Shown here: positions 36,201 to 46,236 of the stretch, in pieces
Numbering within the stretch: the first letter of the stretch is position 1
Layout: every line of letters starts with the position of its first letter
Source: Aphidius gifuensis
Taxonomy: Eukaryota > Arthropoda > Insecta > Hymenoptera > Braconidae
NCBI RefSeq assembly: GCF_014905175.1
Contig: NC_057792.1
Span: 5,022,001 to 5,086,000 of the forward strand
DNA length: 64,000 nucleotides
Direction: 5' to 3'
The notes under the pieces: model-generated
Databases searched by the model: none
What the model was told of the DNA's origin: nothing
What the model saw: only the letters and a program-made list of their open reading frames with translations
Program-made: the position numbers and the translations under genes

Positions 36201-39200
36201 AAATTAATTAATAATTAAATAATTATAAAAAATTTATTATACATAAATAAGTTTAATAAATAGACTTTATTGTTTAATTTTTTCTTTTGCAATTAGTCAG
36301 TTAAAAAGTCAATCTATTAGCGTAATAAATTTCTATAATTATTTAACATTATATAATAATCAAGCATGAGTAATAATAGTAAAAAAAAAAAAAAAACTTA
36401 CTTGAATATAACCAGGTGGTTGTGGCATTGATGGTGGTAATGGTGGTGGTGGTATTGGTCCACCGGTAACCGCTGCATCCTGTTGTGGAGACGTTCTTGG
36501 TGGTTCTATAAGAAAAAAAAAATTTGATCCAATATTATAGTTTCAGTAAAATTCAGTATATAATTTTTAAAAATAATTTATATATTGATTTATTATTTAC
36601 CCAATGTACGAAAAACTATTGGACGACTTCGGTATTTTTTTCCAGCTCTAACAGCAGTTATAACTAATTGATATTGCGTGTCAGCTTGTAGGTCATTAAG
36701 GGTTACTGCATCACTATTACCCGCGACCAACCGCACCATCCTGTAACTAACGATCGTCCCATTGTGATACGAATGACAATCTATCAATAGCTACAAACTT
36801 TATTAAAATTTTTAATATATATTTAAATTAATCATGCAAAGAAAAAAAAAAATAAAAAGTATTTTAATATATACAATACATGCATTGATAATAATAACTT
36901 TTTTTTTTTATTTATATAAAATATTTTTAATATGGTTTTTTTTTTTTTCTTTTGAAAAAATAATATTACTATTATTGTTTGATTGAAACATGAGATGTAA
37001 GGCATTATTATTGGCTTTCTTCATCAGGGTTAATTTAATTTTTTTTTTTTTTTTTTTTTTCTATTGATTGTATCGGTGTATTTGTGTGGTGTATATTTGT
37101 GAAAGGACAAGAGAGAACCTTGAAACTCGGTCGTCCGGAAATTGAAGTTACCATCATCATATCAAATTATATATGTAACTTAAAAATTTTAGAATTATTG
37201 AATTATTTAAAATGATAATTTAATATTTATTTTTTTGAAAAAATAAATAATTTAATTATCAACAGTGTAATTTTAAAATTAAATTTTTTTTTTTTTTCTA
37301 ATTTATTTATAAAAAATTGCTCTTTTAGTAGTAAATTTATTATATTGTAATATTTAATTTATACAATTATTTTAAGAGCTTTTGTTTAAATTTTTTATAG
37401 CTTTTTTTTTATTATTATTTTTTTTTTTTTATTTATGATATTATATAAATTTTTAGTTTAACGATTTTGCAGTAATGAAGGCTAAGCTTTCTGGTCAATG
37501 ATATGTTGTAACCGCGTATGTATATTATAACGTTTAAATATCACAGGGTTGTTCAAATCACCCCTTTTTTTTTTAGTACAAAACATTCACGTAATTTTTA
37601 TATCTCAAGGACACTTTTCTATATATTATTTTACTTGTTTTTTTTTTTTTTTACCAATAAAAAAAACATTTTCTAGTTTTCTTATCTTCTTACATCAGCA
37701 CCATTTCACTAGCTATATTTTTTTATTTTATTCTACATTTTTTATCTATGTTTTTTTTTTTTTTTTTTTATGAGAGGATTTTTATTGCTCACTGCACTCA
37801 ATGACAGGAAATTATACTCCATCCTTGAAACGATAAATATATCCTACAAAAGTTTCAAAGGGTTTTTCTTTTCGAAAAAAAAAAATTACTTGTATTTTAT
37901 TTTTAAAAAATTTTTTGCTATTTTATCTACATATAAAAGAAAACGTCGAAAATCATAAAGAAATTTTTCCATTTCTTTATTATGAATAAAGAGCTTATTT
38001 TTTAAATTATTTTTTTTTTTTGATTTTTATTTATTTTAATATTGAAAGAAATTGTTTGTATATTTATTGAATTTTTTTTTTTTTGATTTAATATTTTCTT
38101 TTTTATATAAATAAAAAATAGTTTTCATTTTTTTGTTGATTTAATCTTTTCGTTTATTAGCTCAACACCCGATAACACATATGTGCTGTACACTTGAAAC
38201 TTCCTGTTTGTTTGTGTCACATCGATTTTTGTCAAAGCCATTTTACAGTTGTATTAAATTTACCTCAGGTTATCATTTTACTTTATATAGAATTGTGGTA
38301 TTATTATTGATTTATTTATCTATTTTTTTTTTTTTTATAATCTGACAATTGCTTGTGTGAATTTTTGTATTAAAAATATTTAAATACAAAAATTGTGCTA
38401 CATCTATAATAATGTGACTAAACAATTTTCAACTTTTTTTTTTTTAATTTCATTTTGACATAACACTGTGCAACATGTGTGATATTTTTAAATAAATTTT
38501 AAAAGTGCACGATATTTTTTTTTGTTCGAATATTTAATTTTTATTTAATGATTTTGATGTTTACTGATTTTTATATTTAAAAAAATTTCAAAAAAAAAAA
38601 AAATGCAAGTTATATACCTTTCACTAGTATTGTTCCTTTGTCGCAAAATAATTAAAATTATATTCAATAATTAATAAATTAACAGGACAAAAAAGCTTTT
38701 ATTAAATTTTCATTTTTTTTTTTTAAATATATTTTTTAGTATTTATTATAAATAATAATATTAATACTTGAAATATAATTATTTAAATTTTATTTAATTG
38801 AATTTTATATATTTTTAAAATATTTTAAAAATTATTTAATATACCTTTTATCGTACGTCTCATTGTACTGTTCGATGTAAGTTAAGTTGTAGTATTCGGT
38901 GTATGTTTTATTGTCCTTATCAGAAAACAATTCGATGCTATCATTCCTATACACCGAAAACAACATGTCAATTCAATTAAATAATAACAAAAAATTAAAA
39001 AAATAATAGTTTTTTTTTTTTTTTTTCAATTATCAACTACTCTACTTTATTAATGTTTTTTTTTTTTTATATTTTAAAAATACCTGTCAATGAAATCAAT
39101 GTTCCTTTTTTGCCGCACGTTAATCAAATATTATTCTACATTAAAATTATAATTATAATAATATATAAATAACTAGTGAGACACAAACATCAAAATACTC

Positions 39201-42200
39201 TCATCTAAATTATCCACAATGATATTTTTTATTCTAAATTATTTATTGTACTTTTTTATGATTGATTGTTTAATTTTATTTTTTTATTGTGATATCATGA
39301 TTGTGTCTATCTATCGATTAATCAATTCTAAAAAAAAATAATAATATCACACACGTCTAATAAGCGCTTTGATATACCTGTCGATAAATGTATTTTTTTT
39401 TTTTTTTTTTTTTTGAATTTTCATTCAATTTCATTTATATAAATTTTGGTGGTTATTTATGTTATTGTTATGTGATTATGGATTATTAATGGATAGATGC
39501 AAATAAGTGTTAAGCATAATAAATATCACAAAATGAATTAATATAAATACATCAAATTTGATACAAAAAGAAAATATAGAAAAATTAGAGAAAAAATCTA
39601 TGATAAATAATTATTTTAAATTATGATTTGAAGTAGATTTTTTAATAATATTGCAGCAATATTAACGCACCTTGCATCTGTTGGTTTATATGTGACATCG
39701 TATTTTTCTATCTGTTCGACTAAACTTGTGCTCCAAGAAACACGTACAGATGTTGGATTTAAAAACATAACTGTAACATTTTCTGGTACACCTGGTACAC
39801 CTGTCATTGAGCCTGATTTAAATGAAAATAAAAAAAAATGAATGAATCACATGATAATGAAAAATTATTATGAATGTTCTTATAAAAAAATGAAAAAATG
39901 AAAAATGAAAAAATCAAAAATGAAAAAATAAGAATTATTTCCTTAGGAAGTTTCTTAAAAACATTTGCCATAAGTAAAATTTATTTTTGCGAGTTAAAAA
40001 TAAATTAAGTCTTAATTAACAATTGCGAATTTATTTTTTTGGAAACATTATTTCCTTTTTTTTTCTTGAATGTTGATGTTCTTATGAAAAAATGAAAAAT
40101 GAAAAAAATTTTATATGGAAAATTCTGAAAATATTAACAGGAACATAGGAGAGGCAAGGAGGTATTTTGTATTTTGTATTCTAAATTTTGAATTTAAAAT
40201 TTCATTTTTCATTTTTTCATTTTTTATTTTTTCATTTTTTCATTTTTTCATCTTTTCATTTTTTCATCTTTTCATTTTTTCATTTTTCAGTTTTCATTTT
40301 TTCATTTTTTCATTTTTTCATTTGTCATTTTTTCATTTGTCATTTTTTCATTTTTCATTTTTTCATTTTTTCATCTTTTCATTTTTTCATTTTTTCATTT
40401 TTCATTTTTCAGTTTTCATTTTTTCATTTTTCAGTTTTCATTTCTTCATTTTTTCATTTTTCATTTTTTCATTTTTTAAAAAATTCTGGAAAATTCATTT
40501 TCTCAATTTAATTTTTAATTTAAAATTTCATATAGAAAAAATAGAGAATTTTAACAGGAACATTTTAACAGGAGTTATTTTGTATTGTGTATTTTAAATT
40601 TTAAGTTTAAAATTTTGTATTTTGTCTCTTAAATTTTAAATCTAAAATTTTATATAGAAAAAATAGAGTATATTGTCAGGCAAGGAGGTATTTTGTATTT
40701 TGTATTTTGAATTTTAAATCCAAAATTTTCTATAGAGAATATCAACAGGAACATAGGAGAGGCAAGGAGGTATTTTGTATTTTGTATTTTAAATTTTAAG
40801 TTTAAAATTTATATGGGAAATTTTTCATTTTTTTATTTTTCATTTTTTCATTTTTTATTTTTTCATTTTTTCATCTTTTCATTTTTCATTTTTCAGTTTT
40901 CAGTTTTTCATTTTTCAGTTTTCATTTTCTCATTTTTTCATTTTTTCATTTTTTCATTTTTCAGTTTTTCATTTTTCAGTTTTCATTTTATCATTTTTTC
41001 ATTTTTCATTTTTCATTTTTTCAGTTTTCAGTTTTTCATTTTTTCATTTTTTTTTTTTATCTTTTTTCTGTTTTCTTTTTTTCTTTTTTTCTTTTTTCTT
41101 TTTTCATTTTTCAGTTTTCATTTTTTCATTTTTTCATTTTTTCATTTTTCATTTTTCAGTTTTTCATTTTTTCATTTTTCAGTTTTTTATTTTTCAGTTT
41201 TCATTTTTTCATTTTTCATTTTTCATTTTTCAGTTTTTTATTTTTCAGTTTTCATTTTTTCATTTTTTCATTTTTTCATTTTTTCATTTTTCATTTTTTC
41301 AGTTTTCATTTTTTCAGTTTTCAGTTTTTCATTTTTTCATTTTTCATTTTTTCAGTTTTCAGTTTTTCATTTTTCAGTTTTCAGTTTTCAGTTTTTCAGT
41401 TTTCAGTTTTTCATTTTTCAGTTTTCATTTTTTCATTTTTTCATTTTTCATTTTTCAGTTTTTCATTTTTTCATTTTTTCATTTTTTCATTTTTCAGTTT
41501 TCATTTTTTCATTTTTCAGTTTTTCATTTTTCAGTTTTTTATTTTTCAGTTTTCATTTTTTCATTTTTCAGTTTTCATTTTTTCATTTTTTCATTTTATC
41601 ATTTTTTCATTTTTTCATTTTTCATTTTTTCAGTTTTCAGTTTTTCAGTTTTCATTTTTTCAGTTTTCATTTTTTCAGTTTTCAGTTTTTCAGTTTTCAG
41701 TTTTTCATTTTTTCATTTTTCATTTTTTCATTTTTTCATTTTTTCATTTTTCATTTTTTCAGTTTTCAGTTTTCAGTTTTCAGTTTTCAGTTTTTCATTT
41801 TTCAGTTTTCATTTTTTCATTTTTTAGTTTTCATTTTTTCATTTTTCAGTTTTCATTTTTTCATTTTTTCATTTTTTCATTTTTCATTTTTCAGTTTTCA
41901 GTTTTTCATTTTTCAGTTTTCAGTTTTTCATTTTTCAGTTTTCATTTTTTCATTTTTCAGTTTTCTTTTTTTCATTTTTTAGTTTTCATTTTTTCATTTT
42001 TCATTTTTCATTTTTTCATTTTTTCATTTTTCAGTTTTTCATTTTTCAGTTTTCATTTTTTCATTTTTTCATTTTTCATTTTTCAGTTTTCAGTTTTTCA
42101 GTTTTCAGTTTTTCATTTTTCAGTTTTCATTTTTTCATTTTTTCATTTTTTCATTTTTCATTTTTCAGTTTTCAGTTTTTCATTTTTCAGTTTTCATTTT

Positions 42201-45200
42201 TTCATTTTTTCATTTTTCATTTTTTCATTTTTTCTTTTTTCATTTTTCTGTTTTCTTTTTTTTTTTTTTTATTTTTTTTTTTTTCTTTTTTCTTTTTTCA
42301 TTTTCATTTTCATTTTCAGTTTCATTTTTCATTTTTTTCATTTTCATTTTTATTTTTTTTCATTTTTCATTTTCAGTTTTTTTTTTCAGTTTCATTTTTC
42401 ATTTTTCTTTCATTTTTCAGTTTTTCATTTTTCATTTTAGTTTTCATTTTTTTTTCATTTTTTTTTTCATTTTTTAGTTTCATTTTTCATTTTTCATTTT
42501 TCATTTTTCATTTTTCATTTTCATTTTTTCAGTTTTCATTTTCATTTTTTTTTCATTTTCATTTTTTATTTTCATTTTCATTTTTTTTCATTTTTCAGTT
42601 TCAGTTTTCAGTTTTCAGTTTTTCATTTTCAGTTTTCATTTTTCATTTTTTTTCATTTTCAGTTTTCATTTTCAGTTTCATTTTTTCATTTTTCATTTTC
42701 ATTTTTCATTTTTTCATTTTTCAGTTTTCAGTTTTCAGTTTTTCATTTTTCAGTTTTCAGTTTTCATTTTTCAGTTTTCATTTTTTCATTTTTTCATTTT
42801 TCATTTTTCAGTTTTCAGTTTTTCATTTTTCAGTTTTCAGTTTTCAGTTTTCATTTTTCCGTTTTCAGTTTTTCATTTTCATTTTCATTTTCAGTTTTCA
42901 GTTTTCATTTTTTCAGTTTTAAGTTTTCAGTTTTCAGTTTTCATTTTTTCATTTTTTAGTTTTCATTTTTTCATTTTTCATTTTTCAGTTTTCAGTTTTC
43001 AGTTTTTCATTTTTCAGTTTTCAGTTTTCATTTTTCAGTTTTCATTTTTTCATTTTTTCATTTTTCAGTTTTCATTTTTTCATTTTTTCATTTTTTCATT
43101 TTTCATTTTTTCATTTTTTCATTTTTCAGTTTTCAGTTTTTCAGTTTTCAGTTTTTCATTTTTCAGTTTTCATTTTTTCATTTTTTCATTTTTCGGTTTT
43201 CAGTTTTTCATTTTTCAGTTTTCATTTTTTCATCTTTTCATTTTTTCATTTTTTCATTTTTCATTTTTCAGTTTTCAGTTTTTCAGTTTTCAGTTTTTCA
43301 TTTTTCAGTTTTCATTTTTTCATTTTTTCATTTTTTCATTTTTTCATTTTTCAGTTTTTTATTTTTCAGTTTTCATTTTTTCATTTTTCATTTTTCATTT
43401 TTCAGTTTTTTATTTTTCAGTTTTCATTTTTTCATTTTTTCATTTTTTCATTTTTTCATTTTTCATTTTTTCATTTTTTCATTTTTTCATTTTTTCATTT
43501 TTCAGTTTTCATTTTTTCATTTTTTAGTTTTCATTTTTTCATTTTTTCATTTTTCAGTTTTCAGTTTTCAGTTTTCAGTTTTCAGTTTTCAGTTTTTCAT
43601 TTTTTAGTTTTCATTTTTTCATTTTTTCATTTTTTAGTTTTCATTTTTTCATTTTCCAGTTTTCAGTTTTCAGTTTTCAGTTTTCAGTTTTCATTTTTTC
43701 ATTTTTTAGTTTTCATTTTTTCATTTTTTCATTTTTTAGTTTTCATTTTTTCATTTTTTCATTTTTTCATTTTTCATTTTTTCATTTTTTCATTTTTCAT
43801 TTTTCAGTTTTCAGTTTTTCAGTTTTCAGTTTTTCATTTTTCAGTTTTCATTTTTTCATTTTTTCATTTTTTCATTTTTTCATTTTTTCATTTTTCATTT
43901 TTTCATTTTTTCATTTTTTCATTTTTTCATTTTTCATTTTTCAGTTTTTCATTTTTTCATTTTTCAGTTTTTTATTTTTCAGTTTTCATTTTTTCATTTT
44001 TCATTTTTCATTTTTCAGTTTTCATTTTTTCATTTTTTCATTTTTCATTTTTTCAGTTTTCAGTTTTTCAGTTTTCAGTTTTTCATTTTTTCATTTTTCA
44101 TTTTTTCATTTTTCATTTTTTCATTTTTTCATTTTTCATTTTTCAGTTTTCATTTTTTCATTTTTTAGTTTTCATTTTTTCATTTTTCATTTTTCATTTT
44201 TTCATTTTTTCATTTTTTCATTTTTCATTTTTCAGTTTTCAGTTTTTCATTTTTCTTTTTTCTTTTTTCATTTTTCAGTTTTCAGTTTTTCATTTTTTCA
44301 GTTTTCAGTTTTTCAGTTTTCAGTTTTCATTTTTTCATTTTTTAGTTTTCATTTTTTCAGTTTTCAGTTTTTCATTTTTCAGTTTTTCATTTTTTCATTT
44401 TTTATTTTTTCATTTTTTCATTTTTTTATTTTTCATTTCTCAGTTTTCAGTTTTTCAGTTTTCAGTTTTTCATTTTTCAGTTTTCATTTTTTCATTTTTT
44501 CATTTTTCATTTTTCAGTTTTTCATTTTTTCATTTTTTCATTTTTCAGTTTTCATTTTTTCATTTTTCATTTTTTATTTTTCAGTTTTCAGTTTTTCAGT
44601 TTTCAGTTTTCAGTTTTTTATTTTTCAGTTTTTCATTTTTTCATTTTTTCATTTTTCAGTTTTCATTTTTTCATTTTTTCATTTTTTCATTTTTCAGTTT
44701 TCATTTTTTCATTTTTCATTTTTCAGTTTTCATTTTTTCATTTTTTCATTTTATCATTTTTCAGTTTTTTAGTTTTCAGTTTTTCATTTTTTCATTTTTT
44801 CAGTTTTCAGTTTTTCATTTTTCAGTTTTCAGTTTTTCATTTTTTCATTTTTTCATTTTTTCATTTTTCAGTTTTCATTTTTTCATTTTTCATTTTTCAG
44901 TTTTCAGTTTTCAGTTTTCAGTTTTCATTTTTTCATTTTTTAGTTTTCATTTTTTCATTTTTTCATTTTTTCATTTTTTCATTTTTTCATTTTTTAGTTT
45001 TCATTTTTTCATTTTTTCATTTTTCAGTTTTCAGTTTTCAGTTTTCAGTTTTCAGTTTTCAGTTTTCAGTTTTCAGTTTTTCATTTTTTCATTTTTTCAT
45101 TTTTTCATTTTTTCATTTTTCAGTTTTCATTTTTTCATTTTTTAGTTTTCATTTTTTCATTTTTTCATTTTTCAGTTTTCAGTTTTCAGTTTTCAGTTTT

Positions 45201-46236
45201 CAGTTTTCAGTTTTCAGTTTTTCATTTTTTAGTTTTCATTTTTTCATTTTTTCATTTTTTAGTTTTCATTTTTTCATTTTTCATTTTTTATTTTTCAGTT
45301 TTCAGTTTTTCAGTTTTCAGTTTTTCATTTTTCAGTTTTCATTTTTTCATTTTTCAGTTTTCAGTTTTTCATTTTTCAGTTTTCATTTTTTCATTTTTCA
45401 GTTTTCATTTTTTACAGGAACATAGGAGAGGCAAGGAGTTATTTTGTATTTTGTATTCTAAATTTTAAATTTTAAATTTTATATAGAAAATTCTGAAAAT
45501 ATTAACAGGAACATAGGAGAGGCAAGGAGGTATTTTGTATTTCAAATTTTAAATAGAATTTTAATCAATATCAAAAAGAGATTTGATAAATTAATTTTTT
45601 TTGTATTTATTTATTTATACTGAGAAAAAAAAAATGTCATTCATAATTCATGAATGATCAGAGAAATTATTCATATACTATTAATTATGGTATTGAAATA
45701 TATTTCAAATTTATCAAACAAATTAGATTACAAATTATATATTTTATAATTAAATTTTTACCATTTAAATTTAGTTTATATTTATTTGAAAAGTTTTAAA
45801 ATAAAATAATAATCAAGTTTTAAATTCATTTAATTATTCATTTAAATATGGTTTTATTCATTTATTTAATTTTCTGTTTCATTTTCTTTTTTTATATTTT
45901 TTAAATGGGGTGTAAACTTTTTTAAAAATATTTTTACAAAATTATATTTTAATTCTTTTAAGTATTTATTTAATGAAGAAATAAATTAATAAATAAATTA
46001 ACAAATAAATGAATAATTAGATAAACAAAAATATTAAATTATTTAAAAATATATTTATATTTTTTTTTAAACTTTAACCCTTACCCTGATTAAATTATAT
46101 ATTTTCAAATAAAATGTAAGTTTTTTTTCTCAGTATAATTTGTTTGAAAAAAAAAATATATAAATAAATAAATGTAAAATTTTTTACCGACAAATCCAGC
46201 TCCATGCAGGACAAGTAATGTGGCCCAAAGGACCAT
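31176..46236 (-). CDS. Single-FN3-domain type I membrane protein, nine core coding exons
   Basis: Coding exons on the minus strand: 46236-46188, 39812-39671, 36746-36601, 36505-36402, 36173-35964, 32997-32845, 32233-31944, 31696-31571, 31476-31176. All are GT-AG with matching phases, giving about 506 residues. Layout: signal peptide MVLWATLLVLHGAGFVG; one fibronectin type III domain about 25-112 with the usual Trp in strand B (VRVSWS) and the LxxLxxxTxYxLxV pattern (LNDLQADTQYQLVITAV); a Pro-rich stalk about 113-145; a TM helix about 152-172 (VEVGIVVMILIVWAGAIALF) followed by NRWGKIR; then a cytoplasmic tail of over 300 residues with Ser/Thr, a Gly-rich patch, a His run and a conserved-looking end DERDRLDDYL. 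One NVT glycosylation site lies in FN3. The single FN3 plus TM layout recalls FNDC4/5, but the tail is far longer. Function unknown; possibly cell-surface signalling or adhesion. Confidence 0.85.
31571..31696 (-). CDS. FN3 protein: tail exon
   Basis: Reads DCSSSLNKNIPLISKRFPGW then KFGGSHEYVRCPIRQPTSID. Acceptor AATATAG, donor AG|GTATAA; enters and leaves in the phases required by its neighbours. Confidence 0.83.
31944..32233 (-). CDS. FN3 protein: tail exon (acidic/Ser-rich)
   Basis: Begins EFLRRHGSTSRLCRKVRSAD, a basic Ser-rich stretch that could hold phosphosites, then an acidic Gln/Ser-rich region. Leaves in phase 2 at AG|GTGATT. Confidence 0.85.
32234..32844 (-). other. Intron of the FN3 protein gene
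   Basis: 611 bases of AT-rich intron. A small patch of higher GC lies at 32560-32620; nothing recognisable. Confidence 0.6.
32845..32997 (-). CDS. FN3 protein: tail exon (Gly-rich patch)
   Basis: Fifty-one codons, phase 0 on both sides: HLHWSSHRVDSLDSANGGVV, GAAGGTGSMAWSRSSRPRIN, SAIDVAGFLSQ. Cytoplasmic. Confidence 0.85.
32998..35963 (-). other. Intron of the FN3 protein gene (3.0 kb)
   Basis: AT-rich intron holding the candidate alternative exon at 34286-34435, a TA-rich microsatellite near 33498-33516, and long A/T runs. No other feature seen. Confidence 0.6.
34286..34435 (-). CDS. Candidate alternative C-terminal exon of the FN3 protein
   Basis: In the phase 0 set by the TM exon, 49 codons then TGA are open: MSSLSDMVMQCSGGSCGVFD followed by QCFNYERRPREPRECSCQFA and LLHRVDVA. 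A good donor (ATCG|GTATAA) follows the stop at once, at 34280. The block is GC-rich and codon-like. Inclusion would end the protein with a short Cys-rich tail in place of the 289-residue long tail. Weakness: the upstream tract is A-rich, so the acceptor may instead be the internal GATGCAG at about 34405, which keeps the same frame. Confidence 0.45.
   Translation of the reverse strand, partial: VMSSLSDMVMQCSGGSCGVFDQCFNYERRPREPRECSCQFALLHRVDVA
35964..36173 (-). CDS. FN3 protein: transmembrane exon
   Basis: Seventy codons, phase 0 on both sides. A hydrophobic helix (VGIVVMILIVWAGAIALFF) is followed by the basic stop-transfer NRWGKIR and then RMLLPYQPDYKEQLKVPGTG, with several Cys near the end (VCATTSAPC, HACSQ) that could be palmitoylated. 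Confidence 0.9.
36402..36505 (-). CDS. FN3 protein: proline-rich stalk exon
   Basis: Encodes PPRTSPQQDAAVTGGPIPPP and PLPPSMPQPPGYIQ, an extended membrane-proximal stalk. Acceptor TTCTTATAG, donor CAA|GTAAGT, phase 0 exit. Confidence 0.85.
36601..36746 (-). CDS. FN3 protein: second half of the FN3 domain
   Basis: Acceptor GATCGTTAG at 36747-36749; the exon reads YRMVRLVAGNSDAVTLNDLQ and ADTQYQLVITAVRAGKKYRS, strands C' to G. It enters in phase 2 and leaves in phase 1 at GG|GTAAAT. The frame is also open for 15 codons upstream to another AG at 36792, but that acceptor would give the wrong phase with either preceding exon. Confidence 0.85.
36747..39670 (-). other. Intron splitting the FN3 domain (2.9 kb)
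   Basis: Holds the candidate cassette exon at 38845-38946. The rest is A/T homopolymer-rich. The open plus-strand frames near 37549-37958 are Phe/Lys-rich products of T and A runs. Confidence 0.6.
38845..38946 (-). CDS. Candidate 102-base cassette exon inside the FN3 domain
   Basis: Open only in the phase fixed by the preceding exon. It enters and leaves in phase 2, so it can be included or skipped without changing frame. Encodes a Tyr/Asn-rich insert (NDSIELFSDKDNKTYTEYYN, then LTYIEQYNETYDK) between strands C and C'. It has an acceptor (GTGTATAG) and donor (AG|GTATAT) and much higher GC than its surroundings, with NLT and NET glycosylation motifs and mostly TAC tyrosine codons. Skipping it gives a textbook FN3 domain, so it is probably alternative. 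Confidence 0.5.
39671..39812 (-). CDS. FN3 protein: first half of the FN3 domain
   Basis: Reads SMTGVPGVPENVTVMFLNPT and SVRVSWSTSLVEQIEKYDVT, i.e. strands A to C of an FN3 domain with the core Trp. Acceptor TTTAAATCAG, donor AG|GTGCGT, leaving in phase 2. Confidence 0.88.
39884..40110. repeat. Short inverted-orientation satellite words
   Basis: ATGAAAAAATGAAAAATGAA-type sequence at 39886-39930 and again at 40084-40110 is the reverse complement of the main array words. Together with the array it forms a long, imperfect inverted repeat about 300 bases apart. Confidence 0.6.
40121..40183. repeat. Array-flanking repeat, left copy
   Basis: Contains AACAGGAACATAGGAGAGGC and AAGGAGGTATTTTGTATT. 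A nearly identical stretch recurs at 45490-45540, and further partial or full copies sit at about 40550-40600, 40673-40712, 40743-40790 and 45414-45465. Confidence 0.85.
40200..45416. repeat. 5.2-kb satellite of CATTTTTT / CATTTTT / CAGTTTT / CAGTTTTT words
   Basis: An essentially uninterrupted array on the plus strand of 7-8-base words CATTTTTT, CATTTTT, CAGTTTT and CAGTTTTT, broken by a unique island at about 40478-40820. The words recur in longer patterns such as runs of CAGTTTT (45030-45075, 45178-45222) between CATTTTTT runs. At about 42240-42720 the word lengths degenerate (CATTTT, longer T runs). A 389-codon plus-strand open frame of Phe/Ser/His at 40813-41982 is a by-product, not a gene. 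Confidence 0.97.
40673..40800. repeat. Array-flanking repeat, internal copies
   Basis: Two further copies of the GGCAAGGAGGTATTTTGTATT motif, the second with the full AACAGGAACATAGGAGAGGC head, inside the unique island between the small and the main satellite blocks. Confidence 0.8.
45414..45545. repeat. Array-flanking repeat, right copies
   Basis: Two tandem copies of the ACAGGAACATAGGAGAGGCA motif close the satellite. With the left copies they frame the array as direct repeats. Confidence 0.85.
46188..46236 (-). CDS. FN3 protein: signal-peptide exon
   Basis: ATG at 46236 starts a 17-residue hydrophobic leader; the exon leaves in phase 1 at G|GTAAAA. The reading frame is also open upstream to 46482, but that part is low-complexity and has no Met with a leader, so this ATG is preferred. 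The exon continues 5' as UTR; its acceptor is probably near 46350. Confidence 0.75.

Larger units (their letters stand above)
39813..46187 (-). other. First coding intron of the FN3 protein gene, occupied mostly by a satellite
   Basis: A 6.4-kb intron, of which about 5.2 kb is the CATTTTT/CAGTTTT satellite with its flanking repeats; the remaining 45.55-46.19 kb part is unique AT-rich sequence. Confidence 0.7.

Noticed and set aside
36747..36791. Fifteen extra in-frame codons (LLIDCHSYHNGTIVS) before the second FN3 exon
   Set aside because: The AG at 36792 would give phase 0, which matches neither the preceding FN3 exon nor the cassette exon; the GTTAG acceptor at 36747 gives the right phase.
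40115..40597. 160-codon and 107-codon Phe/His-rich frames
   Set aside because: Same satellite and flanking repeat; low-complexity by-product.
40813..41982. 389-codon open frame of Phe/Ser/His
   Set aside because: It is a reading of the CATTTTT/CAGTTTT satellite, which lacks stops in some frames. No gene.
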